DNA from: Ruminococcus sp. XPD3002
GTDB lineage: Bacteria; Bacillota; Clostridia; Oscillospirales; Ruminococcaceae
DNA: 64,000 nucleotides
Direction: 5' to 3'
NCBI GenBank assembly: GCA_900119535.1
Contig: FPJT01000007.1
Span: forward strand, 926 to 64,925
Shown here piece after piece: positions 27,530 through 36,746 of this stretch; position 1 is the stretch's first letter, and every line of letters begins with the position of its first letter. The translations under genes were made by a program, and so were the position numbers. The notes under the pieces are model-generated. The model was not told the origin of the DNA. It saw nothing but the letters and a program-made list of their open reading frames with translations, and searched no databases.

Positions 27530-28864
27530 ATGCTCGATAAGATATACAAGCATGTAAAAAGATACAATATGTTCAGTGAAGGCAGTACCGTTGTCTGCGG
27601 CCTCTCAGGAGGAGCGGACAGCGTTTGTCTTTTGTTGTGCCTTTGCAGACTCAGTGAAAAACTCGGCATAAACGTTGAAGCCGTCCACGTCAATCACTGT
27701 CTCAGGGGCATCGAGAGCGACAGGGATCAGGAATTCTGCCGACAGCTGTGCGAAAGGGAAAATGTACCATTTACGGCTGTTTCCTGCGATGTGAACACCT
27801 ACGCAAAAGAGAACTCCCTTTCAACCGAGGAAGCTGCACGTATACTCCGCTATCGTGCATTTGCGGATAACTCGCAGGGAAAGCTCCTTGCAACAGCTCA
27901 CAACGCCAATGATAACCTCGAAACCGCCATCTTCAACCTCGCAAGAGGTACAGCACTGAAAGGTATAGCAGGAATCCCACCTGTAAGGGACAATATAGTG
28001 CGTCCCCTGCTGACGGTATCCCGTCAGGAAATAGAGGAATACCTCCGTTCACTCGGTCAGGACTGGGTAACGGACAGCACTAACCTCTCCGATGACTATA
28101 CACGTAACAAGATACGTCATCAGGTGCTTCCTGTGCTTGAAGGTCTGAACAGTTCACTTATAGCAACTTCCGTGAACACCTTCGAGGTGCTTCGCAGCGA
28201 AGATCAGCTCATTGAAGATATGACTCGTGAGGCGCTGGAAAAGTGTCGGAACGGCAACAGGCTCACAGGACTTTCGGAACTTCACCCCGTTATAAGAAGG
28301 CGATGCATAGCAAGACTTCTCTCGGATAACGGACTTTCATACTCCTACACAAGGCTCGAAGAAACGGACTCTATCGCTGTAAACGGCGGTAAAATCAACA
28401 TCTCGGGCGAACTTTTCCTTGTATCGGACGGAACAACTCTTTCCCTCGAAAAAATACCACGCAAAAACGGTGAGGAGCTTCTTTCCGCAGAACTCAGGAT
28501 AGGTAAAAACTCGATTTTCAGTGGGATAACACTGAACTGCGAGCTTGTGGAATGTGATAGTATGAAGAAATTTTCATATGTTAACAAAAAATTAACATTT
28601 TACATGTTAGATTATGATAAAATTATAGGAAGGGCTGTACTGCGTAACCGAAGGTTCGGCGACCGTATACAGCTTCGCGGGAGAAACTTCTCCTCATCCG
28701 TAAAAAAACTCATAAACGAAACAGTTCCCAAGGAACTTCGTGATACCCTCCACTTCATTGAGGACGACGAGGGTACTCTCTTTGCCGAACATATCGGCGT
28801 TGCTCAGCGAGTCGCTCCCGATGGAAATACAAAACGGCTGCTGAAGATCACCATTGACCGCTAA
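27530..28864 (+). CDS. tilS: tRNA(Ile)-lysidine synthetase
   Basis: 444 residues. The PP-loop CGLSGGADSVCLLL is near residue 23, with HVNHCLRG and LATAHNANDNLETAIFNLARGT typical of TilS; the C-terminal TilS domain (RRFGDRIQLRGR, LHFIEDDEG) is present. The enzyme attaches lysine to C34 of the minor tRNA(Ile) so it reads AUA. GGAGG at the end of dnaB drives its ATG. TilS next to FtsH is the usual Firmicutes arrangement, though the hpt gene often found between them is absent. Confidence 0.94.
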   Translation: MLDKIYKHVKRYNMFSEGSTVVCGLSGGADSVCLLLCLCRLSEKLGINVEAVHVNHCLRGIESDRDQEFCRQLCERENVPFTAVSCDVNTYAKENSLSTEEAARILRYRAFADNSQGKLLATAHNANDNLETAIFNLARGTALKGIAGIPPVRDNIVRPLLTVSRQEIEEYLRSLGQDWVTDSTNLSDDYTRNKIRHQVLPVLEGLNSSLIATSVNTFEVLRSEDQLIEDMTREALEKCRNGNRLTGLSELHPVIRRRCIARLLSDNGLSYSYTRLEETDSIAVNGGKINISGELFLVSDGTTLSLEKIPRKNGEELLSAELRIGKNSIFSGITLNCELVECDSMKKFSYVNKKLTFYMLDYDKIIGRAVLRNRRFGDRIQLRGRNFSSSVKKLINETVPKELRDTLHFIEDDEGTLFAEHIGVAQRVAPDGNTKRLLKITIDR

Positions 28865-28887
28865 TGGTCTGAATAGGAGTGAAGTAA

Positions 28888-30801
28888 TTGACACCAAAGA
28901 AAAGCAGAGGTCTGTTTACCTACCTCATTATCATCCTTCTTGCACTGGGATGTCTCTATTACGTAAGCAATAAGGTCGTTCAGGATAACGATAAGACTGA
29001 ATATGCCTCGGTAATAAACCACTTCGATAATCTTGAAGTCTCTTATTACGAGCTCGACCTCGGTACCGGAGAACTGACCTACCAGCTGATAGATGATACA
29101 ACAAAGTATAACTACACTGTACCAAGCGTGCAGATCTTCTACGATGATACCAAGAATTACCGTCAGGACTACAACAAAAAGCATCCCGACGAACCGCTGG
29201 TACAGAATTTCATCAAGGTCACAGACCGAACATGGCTCTATTCGCTTATCCCTGTTCTTCTCACCGTTGTTCTTGGAATCGCTATCCTCTATTTCATGAT
29301 GAAACAGAGCTCGGGCGGTGCGAAGTATTCAAACTTCGGAAAGGCTAACCTGAAAAATCAGGCAAGCTCAAGAAAGTCTACTTTCGCCGACGTTGCAGGT
29401 GCCGACGAAGAAAAACAGGAACTTGCGGAAATAGTCGACTTCCTGAAGCACCCGAACAAATACGCAGATATCGGTGCTAAGGTACCTAAGGGCGTACTTC
29501 TTCTGGGCCCTCCCGGTACAGGTAAAACTCTTCTTGCAAGAGCTGTTGCAGGCGAGGCAGGATGCCCGTTCTTCCCGATCTCGGGTTCTGATTTCGTGGA
29601 AATGTTCGTCGGTGTCGGTGCTTCCCGTGTAAGAGACCTCTTTGAACAGGCTAAGAAGCACTCCCCTGCTATCATCTTCATCGATGAGATCGATGCTGTC
29701 GGACGTCACAGAGGCGCAGGTCTCGGAGGCGGTCACGATGAGCGTGAACAGACTCTTAACCAGCTTCTCGTTGAAATGGACGGCTTTACAGGCAATGAAA
29801 ACGTTATCGTTATCGCTGCTACAAACCGCCGTGATATCCTCGATCCCGCTCTCCTTCGTCCGGGAAGATTCGACAGACAGATCGTTGTCGGCTATCCCGA
29901 TGTAAAGGGACGTGAAGAGATACTCAAGGTACACGCTAAAAACAAACCTCTCGGTCCCGATGTTGACCTGAGAGTAATTGCACAGACTACACAGGGCTTT
30001 ACAGGTGCAGATCTTGAAAACCTTCTTAACGAAGCTGCTCTCCTTGCTGCAAGAAACGGCAAGCTCGCTATCACAGAGACCGATATCGAGGAAGCTACCA
30101 TGAAGGTCATCGCAGGTCCTGAGAAAAAATCCCGTATCGTTACAGAGCACGACAGACGTGTTACCGCTTATCATGAATCAGGTCACGCGATTGCTGCTTA
30201 CAACCTTCCTACACAGGATAAGGTACATCAGGTAACTATCATACAGCGCGGTATGGCGGCAGGTCTTACTGTTACCCGTCCCGATACAGACGATCAGCAC
30301 GTTTCACGCAATCAGATGCGTGAGAGTATCATAATGCTCCTCGGCGGACGTGTTGCAGAGGAACTCATCCTTGACGATATCTGCACAGGCGCTTCAAACG
30401 ATATCGAACGTGCTACTTCTACCGCAAGAAATATGGTAACAAGATACGGCTTCTCAAAGAAGCTCGGTACTGTTGTTTACGGTTCTGATAATGACGAGGT
30501 ATTCCTCGGCAAGGACTACGGACATACAAGAAACTACAGTGAGGCAGTCGCTTCACAGATCGATGAAGAAGTCAAGGCTATCATCGAAAAGGCTTACTCC
30601 GATTGTACAGAGATACTTCGTGCAAATATCGATAAGCTCCATCTGCTCGCAAAGTACCTCCTTAAGTTCGAGAAGATCGACGGTGAGGACTTTGAAAAGC
30701 TCATGAAGGGCGAGATCACTGAGGACGTTCTTAACGATGACATCACTGATGACGAGCCTTCTGAACCTTCGATCCCTTCAGGAGATCCCGTTGAGGCATA
30801 A
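28888..30801 (+). CDS. ftsH: ATP-dependent zinc metalloprotease FtsH
   Basis: 637 residues from a TTG with AGGAG 8 nt upstream. Two membrane helices (~11-28 and ~113-133) flank an outer domain. The AAA module has Walker [11 protein letters not shown] (~206-214), Walker [10 protein letters not shown] and the SRH segment [19 protein letters not shown]. The peptidase motif HESGH is at 429-433 and a downstream Asp ligand is in [14 protein letters not shown]. FtsH degrades membrane and short-lived cytosolic proteins. It closes the gdpP-ftsH series and has a strong terminator. Confidence 0.97.
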   Translation: MTPKKSRGLFTYLIIILLALGCLYYVSNKVVQDNDKTEYASVINHFDNLEVSYYELDLGTGELTYQLIDDTTKYNYTVPSVQIFYDDTKNYRQDYNKKHPDEPLVQNFIKVTDRTWLYSLIPVLLTVVLGIAILYFMMKQSSGGAKYSNFGKANLKNQASSRKSTFADVAGADEEKQELAEIVDFLKHPNKYADIGAKVPKGVLLLGPPGTGKTLLARAVAGEAGCPFFPISGSDFVEMFVGVGASRVRDLFEQAKKHSPAIIFIDEIDAVGRHRGAGLGGGHDEREQTLNQLLVEMDGFTGNENVIVIAATNRRDILDPALLRPGRFDRQIVVGYPDVKGREEILKVHAKNKPLGPDVDLRVIAQTTQGFTGADLENLLNEAALLAARNGKLAITETDIEEATMKVIAGPEKKSRIVTEHDRRVTAYHESGHAIAAYNLPTQDKVHQVTIIQRGMAAGLTVTRPDTDDQHVSRNQMRESIIMLLGGRVAEELILDDICTGASNDIERATSTARNMVTRYGFSKKLGTVVYGSDNDEVFLGKDYGHTRNYSEAVASQIDEEVKAIIEKAYSDCTEILRANIDKLHLLAKYLLKFEKIDGEDFEKLMKGEITEDVLNDDITDDEPSEPSIPSGDPVEA

Positions 30802-30810
30802 TAAAATATC

Positions 30811-30848
30811 AGCAGTCCGAAAGATTTTTTCTTGCGGACTGCTTTTTT
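30811..30848 (+). terminator. Terminator after ftsH
   Basis: AGCAGTCCG (30811-30819) pairs with CGGACTGCT (30835-30843), followed by a T run. Confidence 0.92.
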
Positions 30849-30893
30849 CTTTCCCCCTATTTTGACCATTGTGTGAAATTATATACTCAACTG

Positions 30894-30922
30894 TTGACTA
30901 ATCAGCTTTTTTATGGTAAAAT
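30894..30922 (+). promoter_or_regulatory. Promoter for small PH-like gene and FkbM gene
   Basis: TTGACT (30894-30899), 17-nt spacer, TAAAAT (30917-30922). Confidence 0.65.
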
Positions 30923-30970
30923 AAGTGTACGGTATGCACCGTTATCACCTTTCAGAGGAGGCTATGAATC

Positions 30971-31381
30971 ATGGGAAAAAGAGAAATAAAGCATGTCTGG
31001 ACAGATAAAAAACGTACACTTTTCGGTCTTCCGATCTCGTTTACAAGATACTATCTTACCGAGACCAAGCTCATTACTACAGCAGGTTTTCTGAATATCG
31101 ACGAGGACGAGATAGACCTCTATAAGATAACAGATAAAAAAATACTTCGTCCGCTGGGACAGAGAATGTTCGGCTGCGGCTCTATCATGATATACAGCCG
31201 TGATACCGACACTCCTACAAAGGAGATCAAATGTATCAAGAACGTTCGCGAGGTTTCGGATATGATCGACGAATACCTCAATAAAATGCGCGATAAATAC
31301 GGCATCAGAGGTCGTGACCTCATGGGTTATAACGACCACTATCACGATGACGGCTATGGCGACATGGGCGGAGAATATTAA
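30971..31381 (+). CDS. Small PH-domain-like protein
   Basis: 136 residues, no signal peptide or membrane helix. Residues ~25-105 resemble one bacterial PH domain (YYLTETKLITTAGFLNIDED, then a basic strand, then CIKNVREVSDMIDEYLNKMR). The tail is Tyr/Asp/His/Gly-rich (YNDHYHDDGYGDMGG) and may be disordered. The function is unknown. AGGAGG lies 10 nt before the ATG. The FkbM methyltransferase gene begins 18 nt downstream, so the two are probably co-transcribed. Confidence 0.7.
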   Translation: MGKREIKHVWTDKKRTLFGLPISFTRYYLTETKLITTAGFLNIDEDEIDLYKITDKKILRPLGQRMFGCGSIMIYSRDTDTPTKEIKCIKNVREVSDMIDEYLNKMRDKYGIRGRDLMGYNDHYHDDGYGDMGGEY

Positions 31382-31399
31382 TTTCATCAGGGGGCTATA

Positions 31400-32467
31400 A
31401 TGATCTCTTTTATTACTGAAAAGGTTTCCTGCTGGGACAAGCTCAAAGCGGAAACAAGACCGATATTCATATACGGCATGGGCGACGGCGCTCTGAAAAT
31501 AATGTCCGTCTTCAGAAAGAAGGGCATTACCCTTTCAGGCATCTTCGCAAGCGACGATTTCGTTCGCGGACATTCATTTGAAGGATATAAGGTCCATAAA
31601 CTATCAGAGATAGAGGAAATGATCGATGACTTCGTGGTAGTTCTTGCATTTGCGGCAGGCTATCAGGAAATTGTGGACAAGATAGAGGCTATCGCAGAAA
31701 AGCATACCCTCTATGTACCCGATGTTCCCGTTGCAGGCGGAGGGCTGTTCACCTATGAATACTGTATGCAGAACGCAAATAAGCTTCAGCAGGTCTACGA
31801 TACCCTCGCTGATGACTACTCACGTAACGTCTATGCAAATATCATCAACTTCAAGATAAGCGGAAAGATACAGTATCTCTCCTGCGTTACAACTCCGAAA
31901 GCGGAAATATACAAGGACATCATCAAGCCGAATATGAACGAAGTCTATGTGGATCTCGGCGCATATAACGGCGATACTATCCGTGAGCTCCTTGAATTCA
32001 CACACGGCAGATACAATACTATATTCGCCCTCGAACCCGATAGAAAGAACTTCAAGAAGCTTTCAAAGTTCGTGGACGGTATGCCCAATGTCAATGCATA
32101 TCATGCTGCTGCATGGTCCGTGGACGGCGAACTTCCATTCGCTGCAAAGGCAGGACGTCAGTCCGCTATATCCGCAAGCTCCGACACTATGGTGCAGGCT
32201 TTGTCTGTGGATTCTGTCCTGGACAAAAAGACAGCTACAATTATCAAAATGGACGTTGAGGGCTTTGAAAGAGAAGCTATATGGGGCGCTTCGCGTTCTA
32301 TATCAGAGGACGGTCCGAAGCTTATGGTATCTCTCTATCACAGAAATGAGGACATTTTCGAGCTTCCGCTGCTTATCAAGTCGCTGAATCCCGATTACAG
32401 ACTCTATATAAGACATCAGCTCTACATCCCTGCATGGGAGACTAACCTCTACGCTACTCTTGACTAA
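31400..32467 (+). CDS. FkbM-family SAM-dependent methyltransferase
   Basis: 355 residues. The N-terminal ~100 residues look like a small nucleotide-binding fold (PIFIYGMGDGALKIMSVFRK) as in several FkbM-linked proteins. The methyltransferase part begins near residue 175, with the SAM-binding EVYVDLGAYNGDTIREL, IFALEPDRKNF and the FkbM hallmark IIKMDVEGFEREAIWGA. FkbM enzymes O-methylate glycans or natural products; the target is unknown. It lies downstream of the small PH-like gene. Confidence 0.83.
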   Translation: MISFITEKVSCWDKLKAETRPIFIYGMGDGALKIMSVFRKKGITLSGIFASDDFVRGHSFEGYKVHKLSEIEEMIDDFVVVLAFAAGYQEIVDKIEAIAEKHTLYVPDVPVAGGGLFTYEYCMQNANKLQQVYDTLADDYSRNVYANIINFKISGKIQYLSCVTTPKAEIYKDIIKPNMNEVYVDLGAYNGDTIRELLEFTHGRYNTIFALEPDRKNFKKLSKFVDGMPNVNAYHAAAWSVDGELPFAAKAGRQSAISASSDTMVQALSVDSVLDKKTATIIKMDVEGFEREAIWGASRSISEDGPKLMVSLYHRNEDIFELPLLIKSLNPDYRLYIRHQLYIPAWETNLYATLD

Positions 32468-32487
32468 AAGTATGCATATATAAATTC

Positions 32488-32526
32488 ACCCCGAAGCATT
32501 TTACAGTTTGCTTCGGGGTTATTTTT
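32488..32526 (+). terminator. Terminator after FkbM methyltransferase
   Basis: ACCCCGAAGCA (32488-32498) pairs perfectly with TGCTTCGGGGT (32509-32519), followed by TATTTTT. Confidence 0.9.
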
Positions 32527-32556
32527 GTATTCAGAAAACCTGATGATGCTTCCGCA

Positions 32557-33309
32557 TTACGCCTCGGGAGCGTATTCAAACTTAGGCATCAGTCTGAGCT
32601 TGTGGAGATTGTTCCTGTGGAGCCTGTCGATCTTTTCCTTAAGCTCCGGCTTGTCTGAGAGGTCCGTCAGACCGCGTATGTATCTGTCAAGCTCAGCATA
32701 CTTGAAGCCGAGATTATCCTCGTCAGTCTTGCCGCAGAGTCCGTCACTCGGTACCTTATGCACCAGTTCAGTGGGAAGTCCGATAAGATCGCCCACCTGA
32801 AGAACTTCTGTAACTGTAAGGTCTGCAAGTACTGAGAAGTCACCTGCACTGTCACCGAACTTTGTAGAATAGCCAACCCAGTCCTCCGAGAGGTTGCAGG
32901 TATTGACAACTCGTCCGCCTACAGATGCGGCAACTGCATACAGTGTAGTCATTCTTATACGGGGCGGAGTATTTATTGTAGCCTGACTTGTAGGTTCAAG
33001 GCTCTTGCTGAACTCATTCATGAAAGTGCTTACTGTTTCGCCGATATTTATAGTATAGCTCTTTATTCCGAGTGTATTTACCAGCAGATGACTGCATGAA
33101 ATGTCGGACTGTTCTCCCTGCGGCATAAGAACTCCGATAACTCTGTCCTTGCCCAGTGCCTTTACACATACAGCTGCGGCAACTGAACTGTCCTTGCCTC
33201 CTGATATACCGATAACGGCTTTAGTCTCGGGAGAAGCGTTCTCCTCGAAATAGGTCTTAACCCAATTAACAAGGTTTTCCGTTACCTTTTCTGCATCAAA
33301 TGAGTACAT
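32557..33309 (-). CDS. nadE: NH3-dependent NAD+ synthetase
   Basis: 250 residues, the short single-domain form without a glutaminase half. The pyrophosphatase loop IGISGGKDSS is at ~34-43, with LMPQGEQSD, TCNLSEDWVGYSTKFGDSAGD and VPSDGLCGKTDEDNLGF typical of the family. It amidates nicotinate adenine dinucleotide to NAD+. It follows pncA by 18 nt, so nicotinamide recycling and the final NAD step share a transcript. AAGGAGG precedes the ATG. Confidence 0.93.
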   Translation of the reverse strand: MYSFDAEKVTENLVNWVKTYFEENASPETKAVIGISGGKDSSVAAAVCVKALGKDRVIGVLMPQGEQSDISCSHLLVNTLGIKSYTINIGETVSTFMNEFSKSLEPTSQATINTPPRIRMTTLYAVAASVGGRVVNTCNLSEDWVGYSTKFGDSAGDFSVLADLTVTEVLQVGDLIGLPTELVHKVPSDGLCGKTDEDNLGFKYAELDRYIRGLTDLSDKPELKEKIDRLHRNNLHKLRLMPKFEYAPEA

Positions 33310-33327
33310 AGTCTCATCCTCCTTAAA

Positions 33328-33849
33328 TCAATCTATTATCATCTGACATGATCTCATTGCATTCAGCGCATTGTTGTGGCTTTCGGGAGTAACTCCTGCA
33401 CAGCAATCCGAAATAACTCTTACAGGTATCTCGGGAAATGCAGCCTTAAGTATCATGGCATTGGATATAACGCATATATCGGTACATACGCCCATTATTA
33501 TGAACTCTTCAGCACCGTCAGCTATCTTCTCGGGAAGATCAATAGCTCCAAAGGTCTTTTTCTCCAGCCTGAGACAGTTCTCTCCAAGTGCCTTATCTAC
33601 CTCGGGAACGAGCTTCCAGCCTTCCGAACCCTTTATACAGTGAGGTACAGGAAGATTCTTTCCCTCCTGAGTCTCCATGTAGTTTTCATAGTGAGTATCA
33701 AGTGTAGCGATGATCTGTCCATCCTTTTCCTTACTGCGGAAATCCTCTATGGCACGTACAACTTTTTCAGTTACCGCTGCTGTTTGGGGATTGCCGAGCA
33801 CTCCTACAGTAAAGTCGTTCTGCATATCGATCACAATAAGAACCTTCAT
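33328..33849 (-). CDS. pncA: Nicotinamidase-like cysteine hydrolase (isochorismatase family)
   Basis: 173 residues from the ATG at 33849, with AAAGGAG 8 nt upstream; longer readings of the frame lack a ribosome site. The catalytic triad is visible: Asp8 (IVIDMQNDF), Lys in RLEKKTFGAID and Cys in IMGVCTDICVISNA. The family includes nicotinamidases and related amidases. Its place in front of nadE argues for nicotinamide deamidation to nicotinate. A DTHYENY metal-site segment supports this. Confidence 0.85.
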   Translation of the reverse strand: MKVLIVIDMQNDFTVGVLGNPQTAAVTEKVVRAIEDFRSKEKDGQIIATLDTHYENYMETQEGKNLPVPHCIKGSEGWKLVPEVDKALGENCLRLEKKTFGAIDLPEKIADGAEEFIIMGVCTDICVISNAMILKAAFPEIPVRVISDCCAGVTPESHNNALNAMRSCQMIID

Positions 33850-33892
33850 AGATAATACTCCTTTCGCAGATACAAATAAAACTGATAAATAT

Positions 33893-33921
33893 ATTATATC
33901 ACATTCATGAGTGTTTTTCAA
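33893..33921 (-). promoter_or_regulatory. Promoter for pncA-nadE
   Basis: On the minus strand TTGAAA (33921-33916), 17-nt spacer, TATAAT (33898-33893). Confidence 0.7.
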
Positions 33922-33967
33922 TGCTTTTTTGCGTTTTACGTGATGCAATGGACAAAAGGACGAAACT

Positions 33968-34207
33968 ATGATATAATGAATGCATAGCATTCATTATATT
34001 TTATTTAAATGCCCTTGCAGATACGCAGATCACAGATCTGCTCCCTGCATATCGGGCAATTATATCATATCGCTTCGCTTATATGATATAATGAATGCAT
34101 AGCATTCATTATATTTTATTTAAACGCCCTTGCAGATACGCAGATCACAGATCTGCTCCCTGCATATCGGGCAATTATATCATATCGCTTCGCTTATATG
34201 ATATAAT
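33968..34207. repeat. Tandem 115-bp palindromic repeat (2.1 copies)
   Basis: Copy 1 is 33968-34082, copy 2 is 34083-34197, and ten bases of a third follow. I see one difference between the full copies (T versus C near 34010/34125). Each unit contains two strong inverted repeats: an 11-bp stem with an ATA loop (33973-33997) and a 12-bp stem with a 10-nt loop spanning the junction (34059-34092), plus GCAGAT/ATCTGC between them. It lies between pncA and a MATE gene; no coding potential. It resembles interspersed palindromic elements. Confidence 0.85.
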
Positions 34208-34248
34208 AAAGGCAGCTAAGAATAATTACCGCGTCAGAAAGGATATAT

Positions 34249-35646
34249 ATGAAGCAAGGATTCAGACAAAGATTCATCGGCGACAAGACCTTCTATAAGA
34301 GCGTACTCGTTATGGTCGTACCGATGATACTCCAGATGCTTGTGACCAATTTCGTCAGCATGGTGGATAACATCATGGTGGGACAGATAGGTACTGAGCA
34401 AATGAGCGGAGTCTCTATAATCAACCAGTTTATTTTCGTATTCAACGTTACTGTTTTCGGCGCCGTATCAGGTCCGGGAATATTCGGAGCGCAGTTCTAC
34501 GGCAAAGGCGACCATGAGGGACAGAAATACACTGTACGTTTCCGCCTTATCGCCTGTACAATTATAATCATCGTTGCAGCACTGCTTTTCTCGCTCTTTG
34601 ATGACCAGCTTATAACACTTTTCCTGAGTAAGGACGACTCTCCCCAAAAGACTGCCGAAACTCTCGCTTACGGCAAGGATTACATGCGTATCATGCTTCT
34701 TGGACTTCTCCCCTTCGGTATCGGTCAGGCATATGCCAGCGTAGTAAGAGAGTGCGGAGAAACAAGGATTCCGATGATAGGCGCTTTTTCAGCCGTTGGC
34801 ATCAATGTGCTGCTGGATTACGGACTTATCTTCGGTAAGCTCGGAATGCCTGAAATGGGCGTAAGAGGCGCAGCAATAGCTACAGTTATCTCAAAATTCA
34901 TCGAAGCAATTGTTGTCATACTCTGGGCTCACACTCACCCGCAGCGAAACAAGTACATCAAGGGACTCTACAGCAGTCTCAGCATCCCCTCAGAGCTTAC
35001 TGCGGATATCATCAAAAAGGGTACTCCCTTGCTTCTCAATGAGTTTCTGTGGGCTGCAGGAATGTCGATCATAGCGCAGTGCTACTCGGTTCGAGGACTG
35101 GACGTTGTAGCCGCAAGGAATATCTCCACAACGATAACCAACCTTTTCAGTGCGGTATATCTCCAGCTGGGAGCCTGTATCTCTATCATGGTCGGCAATA
35201 AACTCGGTGCAAACAAGCTCAAAGAAGCCCGTGAGCTTGATAACAAGCTGCTGTTTTTCAGTGTAGCCGCAGGCTTTACGGTAGCGGTCTGTCTTATACC
35301 TGTTGCCGCAGTCTTCCCCTCTGTTTACAAGACCGAGGAAACAGTCCGTTCACTTGCAACTTTCATGATACTGATACAGGCGGCAGCAATTCCAATGTGG
35401 TCCTATACCAACGCCTGCTATTTCACTCTGAGAAGCGGCGGTAAAACCGGAGTCACCTTCCTCTTTGATTTCGGCTTCACATGGCTTTTCAGCATCCCGC
35501 TTATGTTCATCCTATCTTACTTTACCCCTATAGATATCCACCTGCTTTTTGCTATCGGAAACCTCTCCGAGATACTAAAGGTAGTCATCGGCTATTTCAT
35601 GGTAAGAAGTGACATCTGGATAAACAATATCGTCGGAGAACAGTGA
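34249..35646 (+). CDS. MATE-family efflux transporter
   Basis: 465 residues with twelve predicted membrane helices in two halves. Family landmarks are MVVPMILQMLVTNFVSMVDN near the start, GPGIFGAQFYGKGD, and LGLLPFGIGQAYASVVRECGETRIPM. MATE proteins export drugs or metabolites using Na+ or H+. AAAGG lies 6 nt before the ATG. Its immediate upstream DNA is the tandem palindromic repeat, so its expression may be affected by that structure. The substrate is unknown. Confidence 0.88.
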   Translation: MKQGFRQRFIGDKTFYKSVLVMVVPMILQMLVTNFVSMVDNIMVGQIGTEQMSGVSIINQFIFVFNVTVFGAVSGPGIFGAQFYGKGDHEGQKYTVRFRLIACTIIIIVAALLFSLFDDQLITLFLSKDDSPQKTAETLAYGKDYMRIMLLGLLPFGIGQAYASVVRECGETRIPMIGAFSAVGINVLLDYGLIFGKLGMPEMGVRGAAIATVISKFIEAIVVILWAHTHPQRNKYIKGLYSSLSIPSELTADIIKKGTPLLLNEFLWAAGMSIIAQCYSVRGLDVVAARNISTTITNLFSAVYLQLGACISIMVGNKLGANKLKEARELDNKLLFFSVAAGFTVAVCLIPVAAVFPSVYKTEETVRSLATFMILIQAAAIPMWSYTNACYFTLRSGGKTGVTFLFDFGFTWLFSIPLMFILSYFTPIDIHLLFAIGNLSEILKVVIGYFMVRSDIWINNIVGEQ

Positions 35647-35750
35647 TATAACTGCATTAATCTATTCTTACCCCTTTACTTTTCGGAAACTTTGTGATAT
35701 TATAATAATGTCAACATCTTAATATCAACATCGAAAGTGAGGAACACACC

Positions 35751-36596
35751 TTGAAAAAGACTTTATCTACCCGTATACTTGCTTTTGCTGCGGCATGCTC
35801 TATGCTCATGGCAGGTACTTCATGCGGAAGCAGCACACAAAACTCAGCTCAGAACGGCGGCAGTTCAGCAGTTCAGGAGGACGTATCCCTTAAGAACGTA
35901 ATGGATAAGAAACAGCTCGTTCTCGGACTTGATGCAAGCTTCCCTCCAATGGGATTCACAGACGAAAACAACGAGATCATCGGTTTCGATATCGACGTTG
36001 CTCAGGAGGTCTGCGACAGAATGGGCATCGAACTGGTAAAACAGCCTATAAACTGGGATACCAAGGAACAGGATCTCAACGTCGGAAGAATAGACTGCAT
36101 CTGGAACGGCATGTCCATAAACGCTTCACGTCAGGAGCAGATGAACCTCTCCGAGCCGTACATGAAGAACGAGATGATCTTCGTAGTACCTGCTGACAGC
36201 AAGGTCAAGTCAATGGACGACCTCAGCGGAAAGACTGTCGGAGTTCAGGCAGGTTCTACTGCACAGGAAATACTGGAGGGTTGGGATAAGTATCCCGAGA
36301 TCACTCCAAGTCCACTTGAGGATAACGTAGAGGCTCTCCGTCAGATGGAGCTTGGCTTCTCGGATGCGGTATTCCTTGATTCTGTAGTTGCAAACTACCT
36401 TATCACATCCAATAACAAGGACTATGTTGTACTTCCAGGCAACCTCGAAGCAGAGGAATATGCTATTGGTTTCAGAAAGAACGATCAGGCACTCCGTGAC
36501 GAAGTTCAGAAAACTCTCAGCGCTATGAAGGCTGACGGCAAGCTCGGCGAGATCTCTACAGAGTGGTTCGGCAGTGATGTTACAACAGTAAAGTAA
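35751..36596 (+). CDS. Amino-acid-type ABC transporter substrate-binding lipoprotein (orphan)
   Basis: 281 residues from a TTG, with GAGG 8 nt upstream. A lipoprotein-like signal (ILAFAAACSMLMAGTSC) puts Cys near residue 25, though the lipobox is weak. The mature part is a family-3 periplasmic-binding fold: LVLGLDASFPPMGFTDENNE, IGFDIDVAQEVCDRM and VGVQAGSTAQEIL. These bind polar amino acids outside the cell. No permease or ATPase gene is adjacent, so it must use a transporter encoded elsewhere. A hairpin with a T run ends the gene. Confidence 0.85.
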   Translation: MKKTLSTRILAFAAACSMLMAGTSCGSSTQNSAQNGGSSAVQEDVSLKNVMDKKQLVLGLDASFPPMGFTDENNEIIGFDIDVAQEVCDRMGIELVKQPINWDTKEQDLNVGRIDCIWNGMSINASRQEQMNLSEPYMKNEMIFVVPADSKVKSMDDLSGKTVGVQAGSTAQEILEGWDKYPEITPSPLEDNVEALRQMELGFSDAVFLDSVVANYLITSNNKDYVVLPGNLEAEEYAIGFRKNDQALRDEVQKTLSAMKADGKLGEISTEWFGSDVTTVK

Positions 36597-36621
36597 TATC
36601 TGCCGTTGATACAGAAATTTC

Positions 36622-36667
36622 AAGCCATAGTATTACTGATACAAGGTCAGAAGTACTATGGCTTTTC
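36622..36667 (+). terminator. Terminator after solute-binding protein
   Basis: AAGCCATAGTA (36622-36632) pairs with TACTATGGCTT (36654-36664), followed by TTTC. Confidence 0.8.
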
Positions 36668-36669
36668 TA

Positions 36670-36698
36670 TTGACTGTACATGAATGTTGTGCTATAAT
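36670..36698 (+). promoter_or_regulatory. Promoter for alpha/beta hydrolase
   Basis: TTGACT (36670-36675), 17-nt spacer, TATAAT (36693-36698). It begins right after the preceding terminator. Confidence 0.75.
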
Positions 36699-36746
36699 TG
36701 TTACTAATATAAATCGGAATTTGTTATGCTAAAGGAGCCGAATCAT

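Noticed and set aside
33968..34207. CRISPR array
   Set aside because: Only two long, directly adjoining copies with no unique spacers.
35751..36596. Complete amino-acid ABC operon
   Set aside because: Only the binding protein is present; the next gene is an unrelated hydrolase behind its own promoter.
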